A stretch of 64,000 nucleotides of DNA from Balaenoptera acutorostrata. Taxonomy: Eukaryota; Chordata; Mammalia; Artiodactyla; Balaenopteridae. This document shows positions 48,046 to 59,897 of this stretch, piece by piece. The position numbers and the translations under genes are program-made. Below the pieces are notes generated by a model, which worked only from the letters and a program-made list of their open reading frames with translations, searched no databases and had not been told where the DNA came from. Where the stretch lies: contig NC_080082.1 of NCBI RefSeq assembly GCF_949987535.1, forward strand, positions 44,517,874 through 44,581,873, given 5' to 3'. Positions within the stretch are counted from its first letter, which is position 1, and every line of letters starts with the position of its first letter.

Positions 48046-48255
48046 TTTATTTATTTTTTTAAACATCTTTATTGTAGTATAATTGGTTACAATGGTGTGT
48101 TAGTTTCTGCTTTATAACAAAGTGAATCAGTTATACATATACATAGGTTCCCATATCTCTTCCCTCTTGCATCTCCCTCCCTCCCGCCCTCCCTATCCCA
48201 CCCCTCTAGGTGGTCACAAAGCACCGAGCTGATCTCCCTGTGCTATGCGGCTGCT
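48046..48255 (-). mobile_element. Young 5'-truncated L1 (3'UTR only), minus strand
   Basis: The reverse complement of the last 200 bp of the L1-C/D/E type: poly(T), aaacatctttattg, then tcccatatctcttccctcttgc and ggtggtcacaaagcaccgagc. A perfect 10-bp duplication tcctctttta flanks it (48036-48045 and 48256-48265). Confidence 0.95.
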
Positions 48256-48265
48256 TCCTCTTTTA

Positions 48266-48805
48266 AGTTGTAAATCCCTAGGAGAGCAAACCCTCTATGT
48301 CCTCATCACATTGGTTTGAAAGTTTTTATCAGGCTGATTTATCTCTGACAAGACGGCTTAGGGTTTAGGAATCTCTTAAAGAAACCCATTGACACAAGCC
48401 AGTGGATTGGGCTTGGGTGGTATCAGATGAAATGAAAGCATGTGGACAGATTCAAGACCCTTATGGGAAAGAATTCCCAGAACTTGGTGATTTATGGGAT
48501 GTGGGAGCAAGGGAGGGGGAGACACTAAAGTGACTCTAAGATTTCTGTCTTGACCACCTGGCAAACAGTGATTCCACACTCTGGAAAGAGGAGTTATCTA
48601 GGACTCGGGTTGGAAGGGTTTTCAGTTCCATTTTCAGCATGTCCACACTAAAGTGGCTGCGACATGATGTCTGATGGAGATTATTCGTCCCCTAGAGTGT
48701 CCTGAAGCTACAGGTCATTTGGCATAGCAAGGACATTTGAGGCAATGGCAATAGAGGAGACAGTCTGGAGAAAGTGGACAGAGCAGTGACCAATGTAAAT
48801 GGAAC
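48266..48805. other. No gene or repeat recognised
   Basis: Unique-looking sequence between the young L1 3'UTR fragment and the old L1 fragment at 48810. Confidence 0.5.
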
Positions 48806-48809
48806 TGTA

Positions 48810-49145
48810 TGACTTTTTCCCCAGCAATTCCTCTCCTAAAAATTTATCCCAAGGAAATCATCAGAAATATACAAAGAGGGAAGCTTAAGGATAATCATGG
48901 CAGAGTCATTTATGCTTGTGAAAAGGGACCGAAATGTCCAACAAGAAGGGTGAAGTTCAATTTTGTTCCAAAGCATGAAATTCTCTATAGTCATAATTCC
49001 ATAAATACAGTAATGGGGTGGAACGTTTGCTATAGACATATGTCCATGCTAAATTGCTGAGTGGAGTAAGCCAGCTGCAGAAATATATAGGAGAATATAA
49101 TTTTGGTGGATGCACGCACACACACACAGAAAACATACTGAAAGG
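48810..49145 (+). mobile_element. Old L1 ORF2 distal fragment
   Basis: 'ccagcaattcctctcctaaaaatttatcccaaggaaatcatc' and 'cgaaatgtccaacaagaagg' match the distal ORF2 of old L1M/L1ME elements. It has many changes and is truncated at both ends. Confidence 0.75.
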
Positions 49146-49149
49146 TCCC

Positions 49150-49826
49150 ACTCTGAAACATTACGATAAGGACTCTGTCTTTGACCAAATTCTTGCCAGC
49201 CTCCTCTGGACCCTCTTATTCACTTGCCTTAACCTTGGCCTATACGGACTTGAATGAACAATAACATAGTTTCTAATAGCTTAAGGCCTCATCCCTAGGA
49301 TGATCCTAGTTCCCTTTAAAAAGCCTGCCTGACTGGTGTGAGGTGATACCTCATTACAGTTTTGTTATAAAGCAGAAATTAACCAAAAAAACTCCAAGAA
49401 AAACCCACATGTATATTTTCAAAAAAAAAAAAAAAAAAAAGAGCCTGCCTGAGAAAACTCAAGGCTCCCCAGAGAATACACTGTTACAGCCAACACCTGA
49501 AGATAGGGCCCCTCTTTCCCAACCTCTGTGGGAGGGTAGGAGCCTAACTTCCATAAGTGCCAGTTAGCAAACCCAGAGGATCTAATCACATTGACCAACC
49601 CCCTTTTCCTGCTTTTTGTAATTTTTCATTTCCCTGGCTGCACTGAGCCTTGCTCACACCCCTCCTTAGTCCCTCATTCTCCCTTTAAAATATCTAGTTA
49701 CCTCTGTGCAAATTAAACTTGAGTTCAATTAATGTTGGACTTTTCCCCTATTGCAATAGTATATTACTGCTTAAAACCTATCCTAATCACTTTACCTGGT
49801 GTCCAGCTTTGTCTGTCTTTGACAGT
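49150..49826 (+). mobile_element. ERV1-like solo LTR (old), with an insert at 49333-49441
   Basis: LTR-like composition and landmarks: repeated pyrimidine-rich U3, 'ccctttaaaaagcctgcctgag', a CCCTTTAAAATATC TATA-like region near 49683, 'ttaaacttgagttcaa' and an end 'tgtccagctttgtctgtctttgacag'. No gag, pol or env is seen nearby. Family not resolved. It describes a decayed LTR of an endogenous retrovirus without coding capacity. Confidence 0.6.
49333..49441 (+). mobile_element. Tiny rearranged L1 insertion with 5' inversion
   Basis: The first 31 bases (ctggtgtgaggtgatacctc...) are L1 ORF2 sequence in antisense (compare 24040-24075), the next about 20 (gttataaagcagaaattaac) are L1 3'UTR in sense, and a 20-base poly(A) closes it. 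A perfect 11-bp duplication agcctgcctga flanks it (49322-49332 and 49442-49452). Part of the stretch before the poly(A) (about 49384-49420) does not match the usual L1 3'UTR. Confidence 0.8.
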
Positions 49827-49830
49827 GAAT

Positions 49831-50679
49831 GGTGATGAATGGTGATGATTTGGGTATTTTCCCATTTTTTTCCTCCCCATAATTTTCTCTACATTGACTC
49901 TGAGCTGCTTTTGCAACTGGGAAAAAAAATGTTCTATTTAAAGCATCCCTTTTGGTTCACTGGAGACATCACAAGATCAGAGCTTGGAAATAGTTCTTTT
50001 AACATCTCCCTCCCTGTCTTTACCTTGGGGGTAAGTGGGTCTCCACAACAATTCCACAGAGAGGCTCCCTGCCCTTACATTACATTGCCAATTTTGCCCT
50101 CCACACTCTACATAACCACAGTTCCACAGCACTAGGTTCACAGCCATTATCAAGGCAAGTATGTGCTGGCTTCTCTCAGTTTACAGCCCTTATCATTTGT
50201 AACTCTGCTTTAAGACCTCAAAACTCTTGTCTGTTCATAGCCCACATAAAAGTTCAAGAAAGTCTTACCATTTGGAGAGCTGTGAAATGTGCCTAAGAGT
50301 GTGACAAACTCTTCCTAAGGGACATGTTAACCAATGGGTAGCCCTCCTTCCAAGGGGTCGAGAGCTTCAGGGGGCAATGCCATGTTAGCACAATACTCAG
50401 GCCAGCACAGGCATTCAGACTGGTGTTCTTGTGAGGAAAAACCAGGGCCTTTTCTGAACTCCAAGAGTAGCTAATTATAACTCAGAAATTGCTCAAAGTA
50501 TTCTATGGCTAATGGTTCCAGTATCTAGACTGAAGGTTTCTAAACTTCCAGGCCAAAGACCCTATGGTCCAATTACCTTACCCATTGCCACTTGCCACCA
50601 TCACCACTGGTAAAATGTCTCTGACATTGGAATGGATAATGTTTAGCATAAACACAATGAAATTCTTGTTTGCCTTCAA
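49831..50679. other. No gene or repeat recognised
   Basis: It lies just after the ERV1-like LTR but shows no retroviral motif or primer-binding site that I can identify. Confidence 0.45.
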
Positions 50680-50768
50680 AACATCTTATCAAAGTTCATA
50701 CATCTTGAACTCACACCACAGATCCAATTCTACAGACAATGAAGGTAATATAAAGAACAGCCACTAAA

Positions 50769-51453
50769 CATTTTGGTACATGACTCTTTTTGAATTATGG
50801 TTTTCTCAGGGTATATGCCCAGTAGTGGGATTGCTGGGTCGTATGGTAGTTCTATTTTTAGTTCTTTAAGGAACCTCCATACTGTTCTCCATAGTGGCTG
50901 TACCAATTTACATTCCCACCAACAGTGCAAGAGGGTTCCCTTTTCTCCACACCCTCTCCAACATTTATTGTTTCTAGATTTTTTGATGATGGCCATTCTG
51001 ACCAGTGTGAGATGATATCTCATTGTAGTTTTGATTTGCATTTCTCTAATGATTAATGCTGTTGAGCATTCTTTCATGTGTTTGTTGGCAATCTGTATAT
51101 CTTCTATGGAGAAATGTCTATTTAGGTCTTCTGCCCATTTTTGGATTGGGTTGTTTGTTTTTTTGTTATTGAGCTGCATGGGCTGCTTGTAAATTTTGGA
51201 GATTAATCCTTTGTCAGTTGCTTCATTTGCAAATATTTTCTCCCATTCTGAGGGTTGTCCTTTGGTCTTCTTTATGGTTTCCTTTGCTGTGCAAAAGCTT
51301 TGAAGTTTCATTAGGTCCCATTTGTTTATTTTTGTTTTTATTTCCATTTCTCTAGGAGGTGGGTCAAAAAGGATCTTGCTGTGATTTATGTCATAGAGTG
51401 TTCTGCCTATGTTTTCCTCTAAGAGTTTGATAGTGTCTGGCCTTACATTTAGG
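50769..51453 (-). pseudogene. L1 ORF2 C-terminal fragment (inverted part)
   Basis: Open on the minus strand for about 228 L1 codons, from [19 protein letters not shown] to [11 protein letters not shown], including [18 protein letters not shown]. It corresponds to residues about 965-1193 of the L1-E ORF2 product. It has no start, no endonuclease and no RT core, so it is a silent fragment whose intact frame shows recent insertion. Confidence 0.9.
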
Positions 51454-52010
51454 TATAAAGAAGATGTGGCACATATATACAATGGAATATTACTCAGCCA
51501 TAAAAAGAAACAAAATTGAGTTATTTATAGTGAGGTGGATGGAGTTAGAGTCTGTCATACAGAGTGAAGTAAGTCAGAAAGAGAAAAACAAATACAGTAT
51601 GCTAACACATATGTATGGAATCTAAGGGGGGAAAAAAAAAAAGAAAGGTCATGAAGAACATAGTGGTAAGATGGGAATAAAGACACAGACCTACTAGAGA
51701 ATGGACTTGAGGATATAGGGAGGCAGAAGGGCAAGCTGTGACAGAGTGAGAGAGTGGCATGGACATATATACACTACAAAACGTAAAATAGATAGCTAGT
51801 GGGAAGCAGCCGCATAGCACAGGGAGATTAGCTAGGTGCTTTGTGATCACCTAGAGGGGTGGGATAGGGAGGGTGGGAGGGAGGGAGATGCAAGAGGGAA
51901 GAGATATGGGAACATCTGTATATGTATAACTGATTCACTTTGTTATAAAGCAGAAACTAACACACCATTGTAAAGCAATTATACTCCAATAAAGATGTTA
52001 AAAAAAAAAA
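50769..52010 (+). mobile_element. Young L1 insertion with 5' inversion (twin priming)
   Basis: Positions 50769-51454 are distal ORF2 in antisense; 51455-52010 are the following ORF2 end, 3'UTR and poly(A) in sense. About 70 bp of L1 (tcattgcagctc ... gatgaatgg of L1-E, about 24312-24380) is missing at the inversion junction. Target duplications aacagccact(a/g)aa occur at 50756-50768 and 52011-52023. The structure is the recognised product of twin priming. Confidence 0.95.
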
Positions 52011-52114
52011 AACAGCCACTGAAACTGATGCGCTAGCCAGGATCATACAAATGAATGGCTCATGGTTCAAATCCAGCTTGCAGTGGCACAAGAGTGTGTT
52101 TAAAAGTTGAATTT

Positions 52115-52798
52115 TTCACCTGACACGTATTGGCTATTATCAAAAAGACAAAAATAGCAGACGTTAGAGAGGATGTAGAGAAAAGCAAACCCTCCTACAC
52201 TGTTGGTGGGACTGTAAATTGGGGCAGCCACTGTGGAAAAACTGTATGGAGGTTCTTCAAGAAATTAAGAACTACCATGTGGCCCAGCTAGTCCACTTCT
52301 GAACACAAAAACACTAATTCAACAAGATATATATACCCCTATGTACATTCAGCACTATTTACAATAACCAAGACATGGAAATAAGCTAAATGTCCATTGA
52401 TGGATGAACGGATAAAGAATATGTGGTATATATTTACAATAGAATACTACTCAGCCATAAAAAAGTATGAAATCCTGCCATTTGCAATAACATAGATGGA
52501 TCTTGAAGGCATTATGCTAAGTGAAATAAATTAGACAGACAAATACCATATGATCTCACTCATAGGTGAAATCTAAAAAGAAACCAAATGAACAAACAAA
52601 ATAGAAATAAACTCATAGGTATAAGAACAGATTAGTGGTTACCAAGAGGGGAAGGGGTTGGAAGGTGGATGAAATGGGTGAAGGGGGTCACCTGTTTGGT
52701 GAGGCATGGTAACTAGACTTGTGGTGGTGATCACATTGTAATGTATAGAGATTATAATTATAATGCTGTATACCTGAAACTTATATAATAAAAAAAAT
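52115..52798 (+). mobile_element. Old L1MA-type 3' end
   Basis: Distal ORF2 ('cctcctacactgttggtgggac', 'gcactatttacaataaccaagacatgg', 'tactactcagccataaaa') and a 3'UTR ending 'gtatacctgaaacttatataataaaaaaa'. Several frameshifts and stops. Distinct from the young family at 50769 in its 3'UTR (ggtggtgatcacattgtaatg). Confidence 0.88.
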
Positions 52799-52844
52799 AG
52801 TTTTTAACCTTGAGTTTTTGAAAGCAGCTCTTTTGCCCCTTTCC

Positions 52845-53390
52845 TGTTTGCATGATTCTGTTCCCCTCTAACCTTGAAAGAACCTAATTATAGGAATGAG
52901 ATCACTAGGCAATTTAAACTAACTCCTAACTTATGCTCTCCTGAATGCACATCATGCCTTGCCTAACCTATTGATTCTTTTCCTAGATTAAAAGAAGTAA
53001 AAATGAAGAATTAAGTAGTTAAAGAATGACTAGCTCTCTACCCCCAACAGTCCCCTTAGCAATCCTGCAGGCTGATCACACGGGCAAAATAACATCTGAA
53101 GAGAGAGTCAGCCAGCCTACACGCAATGGAGAATGAGGCAGATGGAATCACCACACAGTTGACCCCCTTCTGCCTTGATGATTCACTGAGATTCTTCCCC
53201 TCTTTTTACCTTTAAAAACTATCCTGGTTGAGTAGAATCTCAGTTGGTCTTGGGACATGAATCCACCTTCTCCCCAGATTGCCAGCTTTCCTGATTAAAG
53301 CATCTTTCCTTTTCACTGATGCTTGCTTCTCAATTTTTGGCTTTGAGTGGCAAGCAGCCAAACCTGAGCTGGGTAACAATTTTACCAACA
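52845..53390 (+). mobile_element. ERV1-like solo LTR (old)
   Basis: 'ttttacctttaaaaactatcctggttgagtag' (TATA-like), 'gaatccaccttctccccag', 'gctttcctgattaaagcatctttcc' (polyadenylation-signal-like GATTAAA) and 'cttgcttctcaatttttggctttgag' are typical of class I LTRs. It differs from the LTR at 49150. No internal coding region is seen. Confidence 0.6.
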
Positions 53391-55340
53391 TTTTTTAAAG
53401 TTAGAGACTCCACAGAAAAATCAAGGTATCAGTTTTCTTGAAAAAACTCAGAGGATTTGACATTGGGTCCTTTAGTACCTGCTGTCTCTTTTAAACAAAG
53501 TGTGTACTCCCCGATTTACCTCTGCCTGCTCTGGCCTCTTTTAGTCCTGAATGATGCCTGTCTGACTTTGGGAAGCATGGTAGTAACACCCTCCCCACTC
53601 CTACACACACCCAAGTTGGGGAACAGGAAAAAAAAGATGCTCCTTCCCTTTGCTCTTCTCCACTGGAATCTTAGCAACTTGGTGGGAGTTTCAGGACAGG
53701 CTCTGGAAGAATGGTGTTTGCCTCCCTTACCTGAGCAGTTAGGTAGAAGAAGGAACACACTGACTACTCAGTGTGCTGTCACCAGGAAAATCCCATCTAC
53801 TACCCTCAGCCTTAGATCACCAGCCCTGTGGTTTAAGTGGAAGAAAGTGTCAGTGGCGGGGAGGGTAAGGAGAGTCTGTGCCTAATAACAATTTCTTCTT
53901 CAAATAGTCAAGAATTTGAATGTGAATGCAAATGTTATTCAAATGAAATGACTCCTAAAGCAATTATCATAGACCGACTATTAGATCAGAACCTCTTACT
54001 TAATATAGCCTGCCCAGAATAATTGGGACTATTTGCATCTTTTGGGAGTGGATGATGACACACCATTGATGCCTCTGGAGTTAACAAAGTGAGTGTCATC
54101 TTTGGGGGTACAGGCCAGCTCTGAGGTAACAAACAAGATCATCTGGCAGGCTTTTGTTTGCAGGAGAGAAGTGTGTCTTGCCCCATGACAGAGAACATCC
54201 CCAGTCTCACATGAGGAGCTAGAATTGCTTGTGTCCCTTAACTGATCACCGCCCCTGATAGGCCGTCTCAAGCCAAGAACATGCTTTGTGAAAGGCAGGT
54301 GCAAAACAAAGCAGTGAAGTCATTGATGTGTTTGTATTCTCAACCTCCCTCCCAGGGCCCAGTAACTACCAGTGTCCCAGCCTCATGGGGCCTGGTTCTC
54401 ATCCAACTGTTAGCTAAACAGAGCTAACATAATGCCAAAATTTTAGATAAGTGGAGACCCTGACTTTTAAATGAAATGCCAATTTGTTACTGGGCTACAA
54501 ATGCAATTAGTTAGAAGGTAGGAGAAAGAGGGGACAGTTCTCCCCCTAACAAGCATGTGTCAGGTCATTCTCCCAAATATTTCTAAGGAAATCTGGTGAG
54601 TAAAATGTTCCCTCCTCAGTTTACTAGAAGGGTGCCTTACCTCCAAATAAGTTCTATCCCCAACTGTCCGAGGTCTTGAAATTTTAGCAGTGGGTTCAGG
54701 GCATCCCACGAGAGGAACAATCACTCTCCACTGTGACATGGACCTCATGGTCCCTCTTGTGTTACATCTGACCTATTTCACTCTGTATACTACCACCTGC
54801 ACTTGGCTTCTGTCAAAATTTGAGTTTGTAACTCTGAACTTGGCCTTGGATAACTGAGTGTGTTCATCCACAAACGGTGTGAAGCCAGCCCCAAAAGACA
54901 TTCTGCAGGACCACAGCTCCATCATTGGATAGACCTATTTCACAGATGGTTCTTCAGTTCAGAGGTACCCCACCTCTGTGTTTCATCCCATCCTGGGCAC
55001 TATTCCTGCTCATTCTCCAATGGCAGGCCTTTGGCCCTCTGAAGCCTGTTCTCCAGACATTCTATTGAGAATTCATTTCTCCCCACTGGAGATTTCTTGA
55101 TTCACATGAACCACTGATTTCAGAAAGAAGACAAATACTCCTTTCAAAGGGGGTTTGGAATCATGTAGGTAGGTCTCTTTCCCAATTTTCTAGGCCCATC
55201 TCTTGCCATTAGTGGAGATGATTTTCAAGTTGCTTTTACACCAAGTGTGGGGACTTAGCCATGCAGGAATCCCTCCAGACAAGACTATGGAGGGTAAGGT
55301 AGAGACCTCACACAGAGGGCTTCATTGGCATCACAAACAG
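53391..55340. other. No gene or repeat recognised
   Basis: Mostly unique-looking. 53880-54010 is AT-rich and contains the octamer ATGCAAAT (53926-53933). Short frames at 53457 (142 codons) and 53837 (61 codons) lack domains. Confidence 0.45.
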
Positions 55341-55344
55341 GACT

Positions 55345-55522
55345 TTGAAGAGTCATTTGACCTGGGCCGCTTATGACTCTGTCTATACCCTGGTATAAGA
55401 TAAGGATAATAATATCTACTTTAGAGTGTCATAGTGAGCATTAGATGGGGTAACATCTGTAAAGCTCTTAGTGCTTAATGAAGAACATCTGTATCTGTGG
55501 TTGTTGCAGTTGTTATTTTTAT
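55345..55522 (-). mobile_element. MIR, minus orientation
   Basis: 'tttgacctgggc', 'ataagataaggataataatatctac', 'agtgagcattagatggggtaacatctgtaaagctcttagtgc' is the reverse complement of MIR over most of its length. Confidence 0.85.
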
Positions 55523-55945
55523 GTCAGTCAAGGTTCTTCAATTGTAAGCAACAGAATTCAACCCTGGTTAACCTAAGCAAAAGTGAAATTTAATGGAAAG
55601 AGTTCACAAAATCAAAGGGCCATCCAGACAAACAGGCACAAAGGAGACATAAATGGTGGCCACTCCAGAGACCCAGACAGACAGAGATAATTGGCAGCTT
55701 GCAAGCCTAACCACTCCATCCATTCTTGCCTCACTCCACTAGAGAGTCAAAGTCCCAAGAGAAAAACCAACTGGGCTAGCTTTGGTCACATGGAGTGAGG
55801 GTGGCAGGATTCTTTGATTGACAGTCCCAGTGAGACTTAATACAGTGGAACAGAGGTAATTTCCCAAAGGACAAAAATAATATTTTTAACCAGGAGAAGA
55901 GGATGTGGATACCATACTGAAATCAACAAATGTCTGATACAAACC
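55523..55945 (+). mobile_element. Old mammalian interspersed repeat, family unresolved
   Basis: 'gttcttcaattgtaagcaacagaattcaaccctggtt' with 'gtggccactccagagaccc', 'ttgattgacagtcccag', 'aatttcccaaaggacaaaaataa' and 'caacaaatgtctgatac' follow an order I recognise as a common mammalian repeat, but I cannot name its class with confidence. Confidence 0.5.
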
Positions 55946-57169
55946 ACACTTGGCCTTTGAAGAAGTTCATTGTCTTTCGCTCTTCCTATAACCAGATGAT
56001 GCAGGCAGGGAGCCCAGGGCCATGATCATCAGCTTCCGTTCCTTGAGAAGCACTCCTTCCTGCCCACTGCTCTGTGGTTCTCAATCATCTTAGCCCCAGA
56101 GCCTGCCCAGCTGGATTGAGCAGGATCAGGTCACCCAGTTCTCTGTGGCAGGGATGTCACAATCATTCAGAGCATTGGGCCCAGATGATAGCACACATTC
56201 TGGAGTAATTTAACACCTGCTTGGCTTTCATGCTGTTATTAAGGAGCTTTATCTTAAACATTTGAGGTGTGATTCTGCTTCCTCATGAATATGCTGATGA
56301 AGAATTTCACACCTTTTGGAACCTTGGCTCATTTGTTGGTGGAATCTGAAATAGCACCTTTATGGAAAATGGTAAAATTCTTATTACAGCCCTAATGAAT
56401 AAAGTCTATATGCTCCAGCTATAGCAATTCTCCTTACCTTTCCGGGGAAACTCATCCCAATGGTATTTGGGGGATCAAGGATGCTGCTTCGTGGCTTAAT
56501 TTTAAGATGTTTTGAAAGACAATATCTGCAGCAATAAAATGCTCAAACACATCTGAGATGTGTTTTGTCTCCTGCCCTAATTATACTAATAAGTAAATAG
56601 TATTTGTTTCTCTGCGCTGTAAAATTAAATATGTTCCTGAATACCCCTCTCCTGCCTTGATGAGGAGGGAGGTAGATACTCCCTTGATGAGGATGGCACT
56701 TCTGACGAGAAAAAGAAGAAAACAGAGAAGAGCATTAACCATCCACACACAATAATGTGAGAAGAATTGCTTCCTAGTTTCCAAACATGGTCTCTATGTG
56801 TGATATTCCCCTTCTAATTGCCTGTCTCAATCCCCTTTGTCTGGGGAACCTGCCCCTCACATTTGTGCTGTTTAGGGTCTCTGTAAATTTTAGGTCTCAA
56901 GGGAATCACTGTGCACTCATCCACAGAGGGTGCCTTGGGGATTATCCTCACAAACAATGTTAAGTATTGGCACCCAGGAACTGAATCATCCTGTAATTTC
57001 TAGAGAAATTGTGAGAACGAGGACGTTTCTTTCACATTTCCCACCACATCCCCAGTGCCCAAAGCACATCCCCAGTGCCCAAAGCAGTGCCCAGCAGGTG
57101 TGCAGGTATGTTCACATTAATCTCAAAAGGCACTGATCCTGGAAACGAGGTGAGAATCAACTTTTACAT
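55946..57169. other. No gene recognised
   Basis: Unique-looking; contains a perfect 20-bp tandem duplication at 57045-57084. A 68-codon frame at 56930 has no domain. Confidence 0.5.
57045..57084. repeat. Perfect 2 x 20-bp tandem duplication
   Basis: cacatccccagtgcccaaag occurs twice without change (57045-57064, 57065-57084), followed by a partial third start (cagtgccc). Confidence 0.95.
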
Positions 57170-57390
57170 CTTGATGGTTGAGTTCCAGGTCTGCCCCAAC
57201 TTACCAGCTGGTTTGGAACAAGTTGCCTTCCCCATCCATTCAATGGGGATAGTCTCAAAGGAAGGAGGCTGTGAGTTGAGTTATTTTTGTTAAATTATCT
57301 GTCTGGACCTCAGTTTCTCCATCCCCAAAAGAGGGATGTATTACAAGATAACCCTGAAAGCCCAGCCACCTCAGACACTGTGAACTAAAT
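57170..57390 (-). mobile_element. MIR fragments, minus orientation
   Basis: 'caacttaccagctggtttggaacaagttgcc' and then 'ggacctcagtttctccatccccaaaagaggg' match MIR in reverse complement, interrupted by about 60 bp of unrelated sequence. Confidence 0.6.
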
Positions 57391-59519
57391 AAAAGGTCCT
57401 TTGTACACGGACCTAGAAAACCCTCAAGCTGAAAAGACAATCAAGTTCAACAGCCTCAACTCTACCTCACTGCTGTCTGGCTGCAGGCTCTTCTATGTCC
57501 AACTGGCAGCAGAACACATGCCCTGCATGCCACCAGCCCTGCCCACCAATCTCCTCTGTGCTCATGCCACAGCACAGCTGAGAGCAAAATCCAGCTGCAA
57601 AGTGCCAAACGTGAGGAACTTATTTCTCATTAGCAACATTTGGCCCGTAGGTAAGGTGATTTTGTGTGTTCATCCATTCGCCACCCCCTCGGCGCCCTGG
57701 TAGTCAGGAGGTAGCAAAGCTGTCATGCTCAGAAGCAGCTTCCCTGTGTCCACTTCAGAGCCCACTTGGCACTACTTGAAATGTCTTGGCATTTGCCCGT
57801 AAAGATTCCCAGGAAGCAGTGTGACGCACGTGCAGCTCTGTTGGGCATGCTACATTGCTTACGACAGAACAGGAATGCATGCCGCTGACCACAGAAGGGA
57901 GCTCTCCACCCAGCTCCAGGTTGACTGTGATAAAAGCCCCCTTGCCTTTCTGATGCCAAGTGGGTGCACTGCTTCTGTATCATCCTTCTGAGCTGGGGCC
58001 AAAGGCCCTTGGTAAGTATCATTCAATGTCTCACACAGAAGAATGTGCCCAGCCCCTAGGGCAGGAGCCATAAGGGGCCAGCCTGGGGCAGAGAGGTGGG
58101 CTCAGTAAATACTTTCTGAGGAAAATGGACCACAGAGTCAATCAAGTTTGGAATTTGGGGTAGACATCTCCAAGTGTTCCTCTTCCTTCCCACAGGCTCA
58201 ATTCTGGCGTTAATGACTCCCAGGAAAGAAGAAGTTCTGGTCGTGGCTACCTCAGAATTGTCACATGGAGAAGTAAGTTTTGTAACACTTATACCCACTC
58301 TGATGCTTTGCCAAGCCCCGCCCTGGTGTTTGATTCAAACGTTCCTGTCCTCACATACGATCATTGTAACAGTCACTTTCAGCCCAGGTGCTGCTTGAGC
58401 AGCCCTTTCTCTTTTTGGGTACATCCTTCTCTCCTTTGAGAGGGAAGAGGAATAAATGCTGAGAGAACCACCATCCCCCTCTCTCTCCAGGGGTTTTCCA
58501 CCCACTGCCCACACAGAAGTTGTCTGTGGCTGGCCCTCGATGGAGTGTCAGGAGAGGCAATCTCTTCCCTCCCCATACAATCCCTAATTCTCAGAATCCT
58601 GGAGCAGATTCAATCAACTAAGTTTTCAGTGACAAAATTCAAAATGAACAGAATTAAGTGAAATATTCCCATTGGCCCCAGTCAAAACACTGCATCTCCT
58701 TTCATTCCTCCTCCCTCAAGGCCATCTTCCCTCAACTTCTCTCTACATGAATCCCCCACCTTCATCCTGTCCCAGGTCCTCTACCCTCTGTTCTGGACCT
58801 GAGCTTCTCCCTGTATGGTATCGGCATGGCACCCGGCGTGGCTTATTTCCCCTGGCACTTTCCACTGCTGGCTAGAGAAGGCACAGGATGACCTGCTAGT
58901 CTGGGTTGCTCTCTGCCTTGTTTTGGTCTGTTTCTCTTTGGTTGTTCTTGAGTATCTACAATAAATGCGTCACATCTTATATTGCAAAGACAATCTGCAA
59001 ATGCCCTCAGTGGATTGACATAAGACACTCTTATCCTCACTGGGTTTCACATTTTTCTACATGTCTTATGAGCAGAGTCAAGAACCACTGACTTGGTTCT
59101 GAATAATCTTAAAAAGAATGACTCAAGTGAACAGCCTTGGAAGACATAATATCTCCCTCTGGAACAAAGATTAGGTTTGCTTACTGCCCATGATGAAAGA
59201 TCCAGTTTCTCTAAGCTCAGGGTTCTTCTCCCATAACTCACCTCCAAGTTTGCAGATGTCACCTGGCTCTCCTTACATCACCCTGTGGGAATTGGGGCTC
59301 AGGAAAATGGCACAAGAAAATGCTGATACCTGGGTCACTGCTGTTGCTGTAATAAAGTTCTTGGTCTCTGACCCAGGACCTCTCCCTGCAGTGACATTCC
59401 TTACTTCGCTCCGAATCTCTCTGTAGTCCTCACACCCACTACCAGGATTAGCCCACCCAGCATATGCTTTTAAGGCCTTTTCCAGTGTATGCCTTTAAGG
59501 AAGAGTGGCCACAGCCCCT
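57391..59519. other. No gene or repeat recognised
   Basis: Mixed composition. A possible L2 end (agtaaatactttctgagg near 58110) and a hAT-like terminal motif (caagaaccactg near 59080) are too short to call. Short frames have no domain. Confidence 0.45.
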
Positions 59520-59897
59520 CTGTCTTAGTCAGTTTGGGCTTCTATAACAACATCCCACAGACCAGGTAGCTTATAAACAACAAAAACTTATTTCTTACAA
59601 TACTGGTGGCTGGGAAGTCCAAGATCAAGGTGTTAGCAGATTTGGTATCTGGTGAGGGCCTGCTTCCATGTTAATAGAGGGTGTCTTCTCCTTGTGTCTT
59701 CACCTGGTAATGGGGGGCAAAGGAACTCTGTGGGGTCTTTTTATAGAGGCACTCATCCCATTCATGAGGACTCCACCTCATGACCGAAGCACCTCCCAAA
59801 GGTCCCATCTAGTATACCATCACCTTTGGGGGTTAGGATTACAACATATAGTTTTGGGGGAAGACACAAACATTCAGTCTATAGCATGCTGCTACCA
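59520..59897 (-). mobile_element. MLT1-type LTR (ERVL-MaLR), minus orientation
   Basis: Reads on the plus strand as the reverse complement of the MaLR LTR: 'tcagtttgggcttctataacaac', 'ggtagcttataaacaacaaaaacttatttcttac', 'ggctgggaagtccaagatcaaggtg', 'tgagggcctgcttcc', 'ggttaggattacaacatat', 'aagacacaaacattcagtctatagca'. Nearly full length; no internal region. Confidence 0.85.

Larger units (their letters stand above)
50680..52072 (+). mobile_element. Probable MIR, plus orientation, split by the young L1
   Basis: 'ccaattctacagacaatgaagg' (left of the L1) and 'gccaggatcatacaaatgaatggctcatggttcaaatccag' (right of it) together follow the MIR core order. The inserted L1 occupies 50769-52010. Confidence 0.45.

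Noticed and set aside
53457..53885. 142-codon frame as a possible host exon
   Set aside because: No recognisable domain, no convincing splice sites at its ends and no partner exons nearby.
54860..55080. Short YFTDGSS-like peptide resembling the retroviral RNase H motif
   Set aside because: Seven residues only, with a stop just upstream and no further pol similarity in any frame; chance cannot be excluded.
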